Below, one piece after another: positions 1-8,661 of a stretch of DNA of 64,000 nucleotides; within the stretch, counting starts at the first letter, position 1, and each line of letters opens with the position of its first letter. This DNA comes from 66-474 sp035695065 (GTDB taxonomy: Bacteria > Pseudomonadota > Gammaproteobacteria > Xanthomonadales > Rhodanobacteraceae), in contig DASSEW010000031.1 in NCBI GenBank assembly GCA_035695065.1, positions 19,944 through 83,943 on the forward strand, given 5' to 3'. A program made the position numbers and the translations under genes. The notes beneath the pieces were generated by a model. That model had not been told where the DNA came from and made no database searches. It was given only the letters and a program-made list of their open reading frames with translations.

Positions 1-594
<594 letters not shown>

Positions 595-616
595 TTCGTC
601 CAAGTGTTCGGCAGTG

Positions 617-1339
617 ATGTTCGCTCCACGTCTGCTCAAAACCGGTTGTTCCCTGGCCCTGCTCGCGCTGCTCGCCGCCTGCGCGCACGCACCGTTGACC
701 GCATCCGCCGCACCGCCCTCGCGCGACGAGGCGCTGAAGCGATTGCAGGCAGACACGCCGTGTTGCAACGCCTGGAGCGAGCTGCCGTTCCACCATGCAC
801 TGCCGCAGGAACCGCGCGATTACAGCTTGGAAGCTTCCAGCCCGGTCGCCGAGCTGGACGGCCAGCACACGCATTTCCTCACCTTCGTCCTGCCTGCATT
901 CGACAAGCCTTACCGGGTGCTGTTCCGTGCGCGCCCTTCCGCGCGGCACCTGGGTTCGAGCTATCTGTTCGCGCCCACCGTCACGTTGCTGGATGCGCAA
1001 TTCAAGCCGCTGCACAGCGAGGACGTGAAGCTGTGCGAATACATCGGCTGGCGGCCCAGCCTGTCCGGCGCGTTCGGCAGCATCACGGTGGATGATGCGC
1101 AGCCGAAATATCTGGTGATCACCACCTCGGCCGCGCAGCTCAAAGCCAGTACCTACTGGGAGCAGTCGCCGGCCGGTTTCAGCTCCGACGTCGCCGCCCC
1201 GCCTTCCAGCAGCGGCAGCTTCACCATCCCGCACGGGCCGGACGGCGAGCTGGCCGTCGGCAAGTTGACGGCCTCTTATCGCGGCGCGGTGGACAACGCG
1301 CTTTGCGCCCAGCCCAAAAAAGGCACGCTGCTGAAGTAA
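617..1339 (+). CDS. MalM-like periplasmic lipoprotein
   Basis: 240 residues. The N-terminus is a lipoprotein signal with hydrophobic core LALLALLAAC and lipobox cysteine at residue 22. The middle (SSYLFAPTVTLLDAQFKPL) matches the MalM family (maltose operon periplasmic protein), which has a similar FAPNVLILD-type strand. MalM has no clear catalytic role and no maltose operon lies nearby, so the function here is unknown. ATG at 617 was chosen because it directly precedes the signal peptide; a GTG lies three bases upstream and no strong ribosome-binding site is visible. It follows asnS by 22 bases and may be co-transcribed with it. Family assignment is by remembered motif similarity only. Confidence 0.7.
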   Translation: MFAPRLLKTGCSLALLALLAACAHAPLTASAAPPSRDEALKRLQADTPCCNAWSELPFHHALPQEPRDYSLEASSPVAELDGQHTHFLTFVLPAFDKPYRVLFRARPSARHLGSSYLFAPTVTLLDAQFKPLHSEDVKLCEYIGWRPSLSGAFGSITVDDAQPKYLVITTSAAQLKASTYWEQSPAGFSSDVAAPPSSSGSFTIPHGPDGELAVGKLTASYRGAVDNALCAQPKKGTLLK

Positions 1340-1378
1340 CTGCGACAATTGCCGGTCTGGAGCTTCCGGAGAGTTCGC

Positions 1379-2167
1379 ATGGATCTCGATCTGACCGGCC
1401 GACACGCCTTGGTGTGCGGCGCGTCGCAAGGCATCGGCCGCGCCTGCGCGATCGAGCTTGCGGATCTCGGCGCCAACGTCACCCTGCTCGCTCGCCGCGA
1501 GGAAGTGTTGCGGCAACTGGCGGATGAACTGCCACACACGCACGCCGCGCAATCGCACGGCTTCATCGCCGCCGACAGCGGCGACACCGAACGCCTGCGC
1601 GCGCAAGTGGAGGGGCTGACTGCCGGCTCGCCGGTTCACATCCTGGTCAACAACTCCGGCGGGCCGCCGCCGGGTCCGGTGCTGGATGCCACGCCCGACG
1701 CATTCCTCGATGCCTATCGCAAGCACCTGCTCGCCAACCACGTGCTCGCGGAAGCCGTGATTCCCGGCATGCGCGGCGACGCTTACGGCCGCATCATCAA
1801 CATCATCTCCACTTCGGTGAAGGAGCCGATCCGCGGGCTCGGGGTGTCCAACACCACGCGCTGGGCGGTAGCAAGCTGGGCCAAGACGCTGGCCACCGAA
1901 CTCGCGCCCTTCGGAATCACCGTCAACAACGTGCTGCCCGGTTCCACGCACACGCCGCGCATCGAGCAGATCGTCGCCGCCAATGCACAGAAATCCGGTC
2001 GCGAGCGCGCGGACGTGCAGCGCGCGATGGAAGCCGAAGTGCCGATGCAACGCTTCGCCGATCCTTCGGAGATTGCGGCCGCCGTGGCGTTCCTCGCCTC
2101 GCCCGCGGCGGCGTACATTACGGGCGTCAACTTGCCTGTGGATGGCGGGCGTACGCGCTCGCTGTAA
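1379..2167 (+). CDS. Atypical short-chain dehydrogenase/reductase (no Tyr/Lys at active site)
   Basis: 262 residues, ordinary SDR length. The Rossmann motif GASQGIG (about residues 14-20), the NNSGG strand-4 motif and the C-terminal PVDGG loop are intact. Where classical SDRs carry YxxxK, the aligned sequence here reads SNTTR, so Tyr becomes Ser and Lys becomes Arg; the serine of IISTS is kept. A subgroup of SDRs with SN-x-x-R at this place exists, so this looks like a conserved variant rather than damage. Cofactor is probably NAD(P)H; substrate unknown. A candidate RBS (ccggag) sits upstream of ATG 1379. It lies just before the aldehyde dehydrogenase and may share its pathway, but this is not shown. 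Confidence 0.85.
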   Translation: MDLDLTGRHALVCGASQGIGRACAIELADLGANVTLLARREEVLRQLADELPHTHAAQSHGFIAADSGDTERLRAQVEGLTAGSPVHILVNNSGGPPPGPVLDATPDAFLDAYRKHLLANHVLAEAVIPGMRGDAYGRIINIISTSVKEPIRGLGVSNTTRWAVASWAKTLATELAPFGITVNNVLPGSTHTPRIEQIVAANAQKSGRERADVQRAMEAEVPMQRFADPSEIAAAVAFLASPAAAYITGVNLPVDGGRTRSL

Positions 2168-2196
2168 GAATCCCGGAAACTTGCCCCTCACCCTTG

Positions 2197-2220
2197 CCCT
2201 CTCCCGCGAGCGGGAGAGGG
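2197..2220. repeat. Perfect 10-bp hairpin after the SDR gene
   Basis: CCCTCTCCCG at 2197-2206 pairs exactly with CGGGAGAGGG at 2211-2220 around a CGAG loop, 29 bases after the SDR stop. No T-run follows, so it is a palindromic repeat unit or an mRNA 3'-end stabiliser rather than a classical intrinsic terminator. Confidence 0.6.
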
Positions 2221-2247
2221 GGAGTAATCGTCGCGCTGCGCGCGACA

Positions 2248-2310
2248 CCGTCATTGAGTGGAGCGGGCATCAACCGGCCGGTGGACGGCGGGCGCACAAG
2301 GCCGCTGTAA
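2248..2310 (+). pseudogene. Remnant of a second SDR C-terminus
   Basis: The frame ending at TAA 2308-2310 reads SGAGINRPVDGGRTRPL, almost the same as the C-terminus of the SDR just upstream (TGVNLPVDGGRTRSL). Over the last 46 bases, including the stop codon, 36 are identical by eye. Upstream of this the match is lost. It looks like the leftover 3' end of a duplicated SDR gene whose body was deleted. No start or ribosome-binding site is present. Confidence 0.6.
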
Positions 2311-2357
2311 CCGGCTGCAAGGCGAATGAAAAAGCCCGCATGCGGTAAGCTTGCGCG

Positions 2358-3806
2358 ATGCCGCACGCCACCCTCGCCAACCTGATCGACGGCCAATTGC
2401 GCGAGCCGTGCACGGGCGCGTATCTGGACGTGTACGAACCCGCAACGGGCGAGGCTTACGCGCGCTGCCCCGATTCGGACCGGCGCGACGTTGAGCTGGC
2501 GGTTGAAGCGGCACAACGCGCGGCACCCGCCTGGGCTGCACTGCCGCACGGCGAACGCGCGCGCCACCTGCACCGCCTGGCGAACGCGATCGAGTCGAAG
2601 CTCGATCAACTTGCACGCGAGGAATCGCGCGATTCCGGCAAGCCGGTGAAGCTGGCGCGCAGCGTGGACATCCCGCGCAGCGTGGCGAACCTGCGCTTCT
2701 TCGCCGAGGCGATCACGCAATGGGCCAGCGAGGCGCACGTGGATGCGCGCGCGCTGAATTACACGCTGCGCGAGCCGCTCGGCGTGGTCGGCTGCATTTC
2801 GCCGTGGAACCTGCCGCTGTACTTGTTCACCTGGAAGATCGCGCCGGCCTTGGCCGCGGGCAATACGGTGGTCGCGAAACCCTCGGAGATCACGCCGTTC
2901 ACCGCGTTCCGTCTTTCCGAACTTGCGATCGAATGCGGGTTGCCGCCGGGCGTGCTGAACATCGTGCAGGGCACCGGCCCATCGGTCGGCAGCGCAATCG
3001 TGGAGCATCCCCGCATCAAGGCGGTCTCGTTCACCGGCTCCACGCGCACGGGTGCCGCCATCGCAGAATCGGCTGCGAAATCGTTCAAAAGTATCTCGCT
3101 GGAGATGGGCGGCAAGAATCCGGCGATCGTGTTCGACGATGCCGATCTTTCCGATGCCAATCTCGACACGATCGTGCGCTCGGGTTTCTCCAACCAGGGC
3201 GAAATCTGCCTGTGCGGCTCACGGTTGCTGGTGCAGCGTTCGATCTACGACGGCTTCAAGCAGCGCTACATCGCCAAGGTCAAAGCGCTGCGCGTGGGCG
3301 ATCCGGAAGACGAGCCCGGCGATCTCGGCGCGCTGGTGTCGGGCGCGCATTTCGACAAGGTCACGACCTGCATCGAGCGTGCGATCGCCGAAGGCGGCCG
3401 CGTGCTCACCGGCGGCGAACCGGTGAAGTTGGACGGCCGCTGCGCCGGCGGCTGGTTCGTGGCGCCGACCGTGATCGAGGGTCTGCCGCAGCAGTGCGCG
3501 ACCAATCGCGAGGAGATTTTCGGCCCGGTGGTCACCCTGATCCCGTTCGAGGACGAAGAGCAGGCGGTCGCGATCGCCAACGATACGGAGTATGGTCTGG
3601 CCGCTTCGCTCTGGACCACGGACCTTGGTCGCGCGCAGCGCATGGCCGAGCGGCTGGAGTTCGGCATCGTCTGGATCAACTGCTGGATGCTGCGCGACCT
3701 GCGCACGCCGTTCGGCGGCGTGAAACATTCCGGCATGGGCCGTGAGGGTGGCGCTGACGCGCTGCGGTTTTTCACGGAACCGAAGAACATCTGCATTGCA
3801 CGTTGA
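2358..3806 (+). CDS. Aldehyde dehydrogenase, 2-aminomuconate/2-hydroxymuconate semialdehyde type
   Basis: 482 residues, complete ALDH fold. The NAD-binding helix region (VAKPSEITP, FTGSTRTG near 226), the catalytic glutamate (LEMGGKN, E249) and the nucleophile in NQGEICLCGSR (C284) are all present. The GEICLC-type context and overall length fit the ALDH8A1/2-aminomuconic semialdehyde dehydrogenase group, which oxidises aminomuconate semialdehyde to 2-aminomuconate in kynurenine and aminophenol breakdown. The Rid-family gene downstream, resembling 2-aminomuconate deaminase, would act on that product. No ACMSD, kynureninase or HAAO gene is in the window, so the pathway is inferred from two genes. 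Followed after 9 bases by the carbonic anhydrase gene. Confidence 0.85.
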   Translation: MPHATLANLIDGQLREPCTGAYLDVYEPATGEAYARCPDSDRRDVELAVEAAQRAAPAWAALPHGERARHLHRLANAIESKLDQLAREESRDSGKPVKLARSVDIPRSVANLRFFAEAITQWASEAHVDARALNYTLREPLGVVGCISPWNLPLYLFTWKIAPALAAGNTVVAKPSEITPFTAFRLSELAIECGLPPGVLNIVQGTGPSVGSAIVEHPRIKAVSFTGSTRTGAAIAESAAKSFKSISLEMGGKNPAIVFDDADLSDANLDTIVRSGFSNQGEICLCGSRLLVQRSIYDGFKQRYIAKVKALRVGDPEDEPGDLGALVSGAHFDKVTTCIERAIAEGGRVLTGGEPVKLDGRCAGGWFVAPTVIEGLPQQCATNREEIFGPVVTLIPFEDEEQAVAIANDTEYGLAASLWTTDLGRAQRMAERLEFGIVWINCWMLRDLRTPFGGVKHSGMGREGGADALRFFTEPKNICIAR

Positions 3807-3815
3807 GGGAAGTCC

Positions 3816-4475
3816 ATGAATTCACCGAAGGAACTGCTCGAAAACAACCGCCAGTGGTCGGAAGCGATCCGCGCGCGCGACCCGCAATTTTTCCCGCGGC
3901 TCTCGCGCCAGCAGGCACCGAAGTTCCTGTGGATCGGCTGCTCGGATTCGCGGGTGCCGGCCAACCAGATCGTCGGCGTGGATCCGGGCGAGGTGTTCGT
4001 CCACCGCAACATCGCCAACGTGGTGGTGCACACCGACCTCAATTGCCTGTCGGTGGTGCAATTCGCGGTGGACGTGCTGAAAGTCGAACACATCATGGTG
4101 GTCGGCCACTACGGCTGCGGCGGCGTGCACGCCGTGCTGCAGGACCAGCGCATCGGCCTCGCCGACAACTGGCTGCGGCATGTCGGCGACGTGATGCAGA
4201 AGCACGAAGAAGCCCTGACTGCACTGGACCTGCCCGGCGGCCGCCACGCCCGGCTATGCGAACTGAACGTGGTCGAGCAGGTGCTCAACCTGTGCCAGAC
4301 GACCGTGGTGCAGGACGCGTGGCAGCGCGGACAGCAGCTTGCCGTGCATGGCTGGTGCTACGGGCTGTCCGACGGACGCATCCGAGAGCTGGGCATGGAC
4401 GTGGCGCAACCCGGTGATTTGCAGGCCGCCTACGAACGCACCCTGGAACATTTGGCGTCCTCGCCGGTCAAATGA
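3816..4475 (+). CDS. can: Beta-carbonic anhydrase
   Basis: 219 residues. Interconverts CO2 and bicarbonate in the cytoplasm. Zinc ligands are in place: C42 and D44 in GCSDSRVP with R46 forming the Asp-Arg dyad, then H98 and C101 in GHYGCGG, the arrangement of the E. coli Can-type beta class. It starts 9 bases after the aldehyde dehydrogenase stop, with AGGGAAGTCC ahead of the ATG, so the two are probably co-transcribed. A link could be CO2 released by the decarboxylation step that precedes aminomuconate semialdehyde, but this is only a suggestion. Confidence 0.95.
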   Translation: MNSPKELLENNRQWSEAIRARDPQFFPRLSRQQAPKFLWIGCSDSRVPANQIVGVDPGEVFVHRNIANVVVHTDLNCLSVVQFAVDVLKVEHIMVVGHYGCGGVHAVLQDQRIGLADNWLRHVGDVMQKHEEALTALDLPGGRHARLCELNVVEQVLNLCQTTVVQDAWQRGQQLAVHGWCYGLSDGRIRELGMDVAQPGDLQAAYERTLEHLASSPVK

Positions 4476-4552
4476 ACAGTTGCACGCTGAGCGAATCGTA
4501 GGCTCGATTCCACGCCTAGATTGCAGGCATATCACCCGCCGGGGAGATTGTG

Positions 4553-6037
4553 ATGCCACGCGCCGCGCCCTGCCTTGCCGTCCTGGTGTGCCTTTCCATC
4601 GCCATCAGTGCCCGCGCCCAGATCGATCGCAATTCGGGAGTCTCGGCCGCGCAGGTCGCGGCCGTCGAGAAATCGGAAGCCATCATGCGGCGTGCGCAGC
4701 AGCGCAAGGGCCTGCTGGCGCAGTACCAGGTCATGCGCTATGCGTACAACGAGGATTCCAATTCGGCGTTCCGGGCGATCTTCGGCCAGTACCTGTCCTG
4801 GTACCAGACCTTCATCGGCGATTATTCGGACGCGTTGCAGAGCTTTTCGATCCGCGAGCAGGCGCTGACGGATGACAATCCATCGCCGCTGGTGCAGCCG
4901 GGCTACCATGCCGTGCCTGCGCTGGCCTACCTGCCGAAGCTGGCGAAGAACTACCGCGCCGTGTTCCTCAATGAAGCGCACAACGTCCCCCTGACGCGTT
5001 CGCTTACCGTGCAGCTGCTCAAGGATCTGCGCGAAGAAGGCTTCAACTACTTCGCGGTGGAAACCCTGTACCACACCGACACCGGCCTGCAGCAGCGCGG
5101 CTATCCCACCGCGGCCAGCGGGTTCTACATGCGCGAGCCCGTGTACGCGGAAATGGTGCGCACCGCGCTGAAGCTCGGCTACAAGGTGGTCGCCTACGAG
5201 GCCGACGACGAGCACACCGGCGATGCCCGTGAACGGCAGCAAGCCGAACATCTGTACGACATCCTCAAGCACGACCCGAATGCGAAGCTGGTGGTCAACG
5301 CGGGTTACGCGCACATCCAGGAGCAGGGGAAATTTCTCGGTGCCCAATCGATGGCCGAGCACTTCCGCGCCATCAGCGACATGGATCCGCTCACGATCGA
5401 GCAGACGATGCTGATCCCGCACGGCAACAGCTTCCTGGACCACCCCGACTACTCGGCCATCGTGCAATCGCTGCATCCGACCCAGCCGGTCGTGTTCATC
5501 AATGCGCAGGGCCAGCCGTGGTCGCTGCGCCCGGGCTACGACGCCAGCGTGATCTTCCCCGAAACCAAGGAACGCGACGGCCGCCCCACCTGGCTCACGC
5601 TCGGGGGCTTGCGCGTTCCCGATTTCGTGGACGGCAATCTCTGCCAGGACCGCTATCCGTGCCTGATCGAGGCGCGTTACGCCGACGAGGGCGACGATGC
5701 CATCCCCGCCGACCGGCTGGTGCTGGACACGATTCCGCTGATGCTGATCGGCAGCGTGCAGGTGACCACCAATTACTCAGCCTTGCCGGCGGGAGAGTTG
5801 TACCTGCGCCCGGGACGCTATCGCCTCAGCGCGGTGGACCAGAACGGCCGGCAACTCTACAAGGGCTTCATCAGCATCACTGCAAACCCCGGATCACAAC
5901 AGGCGCAGGTCGTGCCCGCCTGCGGCACGCCTGGGCCCGGCCCGCGCACAACCGCATCCGGGAGCAAGGCGCGCGACCAAACCATGATGGGCAATTCGCC
6001 TTCCGGTTCTTCATGCACCGCAGGCACGCGGCCGTGA
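4553..6037 (+). CDS. Exported protein with an EreA/ChaN/TraB-like domain, function unknown
   Basis: 494 residues with a Sec signal (hydrophobic residues 5-20, cleavage near ARAQ). The central part has the pattern of the erythromycin-esterase/ChaN/TraB-Tiki superfamily: FLNEAHN (E141, H143), FAVETL (E170), VVAYEADDEH and VVNAGYAHI, the spaced Glu/His residues that form the metal or catalytic site in those families. A beta-rich C-terminal segment follows. ATG 4553 sits six bases after GGGGAG; the GTG at 4550 is too close to it. Its stop (TGA in GTGA at 6034-6037) overlaps the start of the Rid gene, so the two are translationally coupled. The substrate is not predictable, and the superfamily call rests on motifs only. 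Confidence 0.7.
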   Translation: MPRAAPCLAVLVCLSIAISARAQIDRNSGVSAAQVAAVEKSEAIMRRAQQRKGLLAQYQVMRYAYNEDSNSAFRAIFGQYLSWYQTFIGDYSDALQSFSIREQALTDDNPSPLVQPGYHAVPALAYLPKLAKNYRAVFLNEAHNVPLTRSLTVQLLKDLREEGFNYFAVETLYHTDTGLQQRGYPTAASGFYMREPVYAEMVRTALKLGYKVVAYEADDEHTGDARERQQAEHLYDILKHDPNAKLVVNAGYAHIQEQGKFLGAQSMAEHFRAISDMDPLTIEQTMLIPHGNSFLDHPDYSAIVQSLHPTQPVVFINAQGQPWSLRPGYDASVIFPETKERDGRPTWLTLGGLRVPDFVDGNLCQDRYPCLIEARYADEGDDAIPADRLVLDTIPLMLIGSVQVTTNYSALPAGELYLRPGRYRLSAVDQNGRQLYKGFISITANPGSQQAQVVPACGTPGPGPRTTASGSKARDQTMMGNSPSGSSCTAGTRP

Positions 6038-6471
6038 GCGACGCGATCAGCACAGGCAGTGCGCCCGCGCCGGTCGGCGCCTACCCGCACGCGCGCCGCG
6101 TGGGCGATCTGCTGTTCCTCTCCGGCATCGGCCCGCGCGTGCCGGGCAGCGATGCCATTCCCGGCAACGTCCACAATCCGCTCGGCACGCTGGTCGCGCA
6201 CGACATCGCGGCGCAGACCCGGCAGGTGTTCGCCAACGTGCGCGCGGTGCTGGAATCCTCCGGCGCGCGCTGGGAAGACCTGGTGGACGTCACCGTGTTC
6301 CTCACGGACATGGCGGAGGATTTCAGGATCTACAACGCGATCTGGGCCGAATACTTTCCCGATCCCGCGAGCGCGCCTTGTCGTACGACGCTGGGCATTA
6401 CCGCGTTGCCGACGCCGATCGCGATCGAGTTGAAGTGCATCGCGCGAATGAAAGGGGACGGAGGGCGTTAA
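6034..6471 (+). CDS. Rid family protein, probable 2-aminomuconate deaminase
   Basis: 145 residues. The sequence APVGAYPHARRVGDLLFLSG followed by IGPRVPG resembles bacterial 2-aminomuconate deaminases more than RidA itself, which would turn 2-aminomuconate into 4-oxalocrotonate with release of ammonia. The conserved arginine segment APCRTTLG near the C-terminus is the Rid substrate-binding region. GTG 6034 was chosen: it overlaps the upstream stop by four bases and removes an Arg/His-rich leader that the in-frame ATG 6013 would add. The product fits the aldehyde dehydrogenase two genes upstream. The last codons and stop lie in a perfect 19-bp hairpin shared with hutG. Confidence 0.8.
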   Translation: MSDAISTGSAPAPVGAYPHARRVGDLLFLSGIGPRVPGSDAIPGNVHNPLGTLVAHDIAAQTRQVFANVRAVLESSGARWEDLVDVTVFLTDMAEDFRIYNAIWAEYFPDPASAPCRTTLGITALPTPIAIELKCIARMKGDGGR

Positions 6472-6496
6472 GGAGCGCCTTAACGCCCTCCGTCCC
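6455..6496. terminator. Perfect 19-bp inverted repeat between convergent genes, holding both stop codons
   Basis: Bases 6455-6473 pair without mismatch with 6478-6496 around an AGCG loop. The TAA of the Rid gene (6469-6471) and the TAA of hutG (6480-6482 on the minus strand) both lie in the stem, and both proteins end in DGGR as a consequence. No long T-run is present on either side. It probably serves as a two-way 3' hairpin for convergent transcripts. Confidence 0.7.
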
Positions 6497-7286
6497 TACC
6501 GAGGCAAGCCTCCAGCAGCGCGCGGATCACCCGCTGCACGCCGGCCGCGCGATCGGGTTCGTATTCGAATCTGTCTTCATCCATGTAGGTGCACTGCGCC
6601 AATTCCAGTTGCACTGCTTCGATGTGCTCCGCGGGGTTGCCGTAATGGCGGGTGATGTGGCCGCCCTTGAAGCGCCCGTTGACCACGTGGCTGTATGCGC
6701 TGGATGCCGGGCTGGCGAGTTGCTCCAGCACGCGAGTCAAGCGCGCCTGCAATGCCGGTGAACAGCTCGCCCCGTTGGCGGTGCCGAGATTGAAATCCGG
6801 CAACTGGCCGTCGAAGAACATCGGCACGCGGCTGCGGATCGAATGACCATCCCACAACACCGCGCGTCCGTGCGCCTCGCGCAGCCGCTGCAATTCATGC
6901 TGCAGCGCCGCGTGATACGGGCGCCAATACGTTTCCACGCGCGCGGCGACTTCCTGCGCGTCCGGCCCGGAGCCGGGCCGGTAGATCGGTTCGCTCGCAA
7001 AGGTATTGAACGGCACCAGTCCGGTTTCGCTGCGGCCCGGATACAACGCGTGCCCATCCGGCGGACGATTGAGATCCACGACGTAACGCGACCAGCGCGG
7101 CGCGATCACCGAAGCGCCCAGCGCTTTCGCAAAATCGTAAAGCAGGCCGACGTGCCAGTCGGTATCCGGCATGCGCAAGGCCTGCGGCGTCATGCGCGCG
7201 GCGATCTCGTCGGGAATGGCGGTGCCGTCGTGCGGCAGGCTGACCAGCAGCGGCGCCGTGCCGTGGTGAAGGGTGAAGTGTTCCAT
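6480..7286 (-). CDS. hutG: N-formylglutamate amidohydrolase
   Basis: 268 residues. Hydrolyses N-formylglutamate to glutamate and formate, the last step of one histidine degradation route. Family marks: SLPHDGTAIP near the N-terminus, YVVDLNRPPDG, LWDGHSIRS and the zinc-site segment GRFKGGHITRHYG. ATG 7286 gives MEHFTLHHG; an in-frame GTG lies at 7292 and neither has a strong SD. The gene begins 17 bases after the glutathione reductase stop on the same strand. No hutH, hutU or hutI is in the window, but a HutD homologue occurs at 27.5 kb. Confidence 0.92.
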   Translation of the reverse strand: MEHFTLHHGTAPLLVSLPHDGTAIPDEIAARMTPQALRMPDTDWHVGLLYDFAKALGASVIAPRWSRYVVDLNRPPDGHALYPGRSETGLVPFNTFASEPIYRPGSGPDAQEVAARVETYWRPYHAALQHELQRLREAHGRAVLWDGHSIRSRVPMFFDGQLPDFNLGTANGASCSPALQARLTRVLEQLASPASSAYSHVVNGRFKGGHITRHYGNPAEHIEAVQLELAQCTYMDEDRFEYEPDRAAGVQRVIRALLEACLGRDGGR

Positions 7287-7303
7287 CGCCACAGTTTAAG
7301 CGC

Positions 7304-8656
7304 TCAAGGCATGAGCACGAACTCTTCGGCGGAAGTCGGATGAATCGCGACGGTGCGCAGGAAGTCGGTGCGCGTGGCGCCCATGCGCAACGCCACGGCG
7401 AAGCCCTGCAGCATTTCGTCCATCGCAAGCCCGAGGCCGTGCAGCCCGACCACGCGCTCCTCGTCGCCGATCGTGACCATCTTCATCAGCGTGCGTTGCT
7501 CGTGGCCGGCCAGCATGTGCAGCATCGGAACGAACGACGCCATGTGCACGTGCACGGCCTCGCCGTATTGCGCGCGCGCCTGCACCTCCGACAGACCTAC
7601 GCTCGCGACCGGCGGATGCGAGAACACCACGCTCGGGATGTTCTCGTAGTCGAGATACGAATCGGCGTGCCCGCCGAACAGCCGCTCGGCCAGCGCGCGC
7701 CCGGCGGCGACCGCGACCGGCGTCAGCGGGCGCTTGCCATTGACGTCGCCCAGCGCATACACGCCTTCGGCGCTGGTGTTCTCGAATGCATCGGTGGCGA
7801 TGTGTCCATCTTTCCCGAGCGCAATGCCTGCGCTTTGCAATTGCAGCGATTCCACGTTCGGTACTCGTCCCACCGCCCAGATGATCTGGTCGTAAGGGCC
7901 GTGGCGTGCGTGGTCGGCGCAATCCAGCCACAGCTCGCCGCGCTCGCGCGCCGCACCCTGCACCGCGCAGCGGCCGTGCTGCTCGATGGCGTCCTCCGCC
8001 ATCGCCGCACCCAGCGCATCGCCCAGTTCCGCGTCGAAGTGCGACAGCAGGCGGCTGCGCGAGAACAGTTCGACCTTGGCACCCAGCGCGTGCAGCACGC
8101 CGGCGAGTTCCACCGCGATGTAACCGCCGCCGATGATGCCGACCCGGCGCGGGCACTCGCCGAGTGCGAAGAAGCCGTCCGAATCGATGCCGAGCGCCAC
8201 GCCCGGCAGATCCAACTGACGAGGACGCGAGCCGGTGGCGATCGCGACGTGCGGCGCGTGGTAGCGCATGCCATCGGCAACCAGCGTATGCGCGTCCACG
8301 AAATGTGCGTAAGCGGCGACCACTCGCACGTCCAATTCTTCCAGCCGCCGCGCGTAGGCATGCCGCGCACGCTCGACATAGGCCTGGCGGCGCGCGACGA
8401 AGGCGGGCCAGTCCAGCGCACCGGGCGTGGAGCCGAAGCCGACCTCGACCGCGAGCTTTTGCGCGTTTGCCAGTTCCGCCGCCCACCACATCGCCTTCTT
8501 CGGCACGCAGCCACGGTTGACGCAGGTGCCGCCCAGCTCGTGCGGTTCGAACAGCGTGACTTTTGCGCCATGCCGCGCGGCGCGGATCGCCAGCGCGAGC
8601 CCCGCCGAGCCGCCGCCGATCACCAGCAGGTCGGATTGATTGTCTATGTCTGCCAA
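7304..8656 (-). CDS. gor: Glutathione-disulfide reductase
   Basis: 450 residues, the usual length. FAD motif GGGSAG (residues 14-19), redox-active disulfide in GGTCVNRGCVPKK (C45 and C50), NAD(P)-binding GGGYIAVE, a second FAD segment ALGDVNG and the C-terminal dimer-interface HPTSAEEF carrying the catalytic His. Keeps cytoplasmic glutathione reduced. The start is unusual: the only usable codon is TTG at 8656, five bases from the terminal repeat of a MITE-like element, whose AGAGG is the best candidate ribosome-binding site. An in-frame stop lies just upstream within the element, so no longer N-terminus is possible. Confidence 0.92.
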   Translation of the reverse strand: MADIDNQSDLLVIGGGSAGLALAIRAARHGAKVTLFEPHELGGTCVNRGCVPKKAMWWAAELANAQKLAVEVGFGSTPGALDWPAFVARRQAYVERARHAYARRLEELDVRVVAAYAHFVDAHTLVADGMRYHAPHVAIATGSRPRQLDLPGVALGIDSDGFFALGECPRRVGIIGGGYIAVELAGVLHALGAKVELFSRSRLLSHFDAELGDALGAAMAEDAIEQHGRCAVQGAARERGELWLDCADHARHGPYDQIIWAVGRVPNVESLQLQSAGIALGKDGHIATDAFENTSAEGVYALGDVNGKRPLTPVAVAAGRALAERLFGGHADSYLDYENIPSVVFSHPPVASVGLSEVQARAQYGEAVHVHMASFVPMLHMLAGHEQRTLMKMVTIGDEERVVGLHGLGLAMDEMLQGFAVALRMGATRTDFLRTVAIHPTSAEEFVLMP

Positions 8657-8661
8657 GCCCG

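Noticed and set aside
1379..2167. SDR as a decayed gene because of the missing Tyr
   Set aside because: Frame, length and all other motifs are intact and a similar subgroup is known.
5518..6033. 172-codon N-terminal extension of the Rid protein
   Set aside because: Shadow of the exported protein upstream; the remaining 145 residues already equal the family length.
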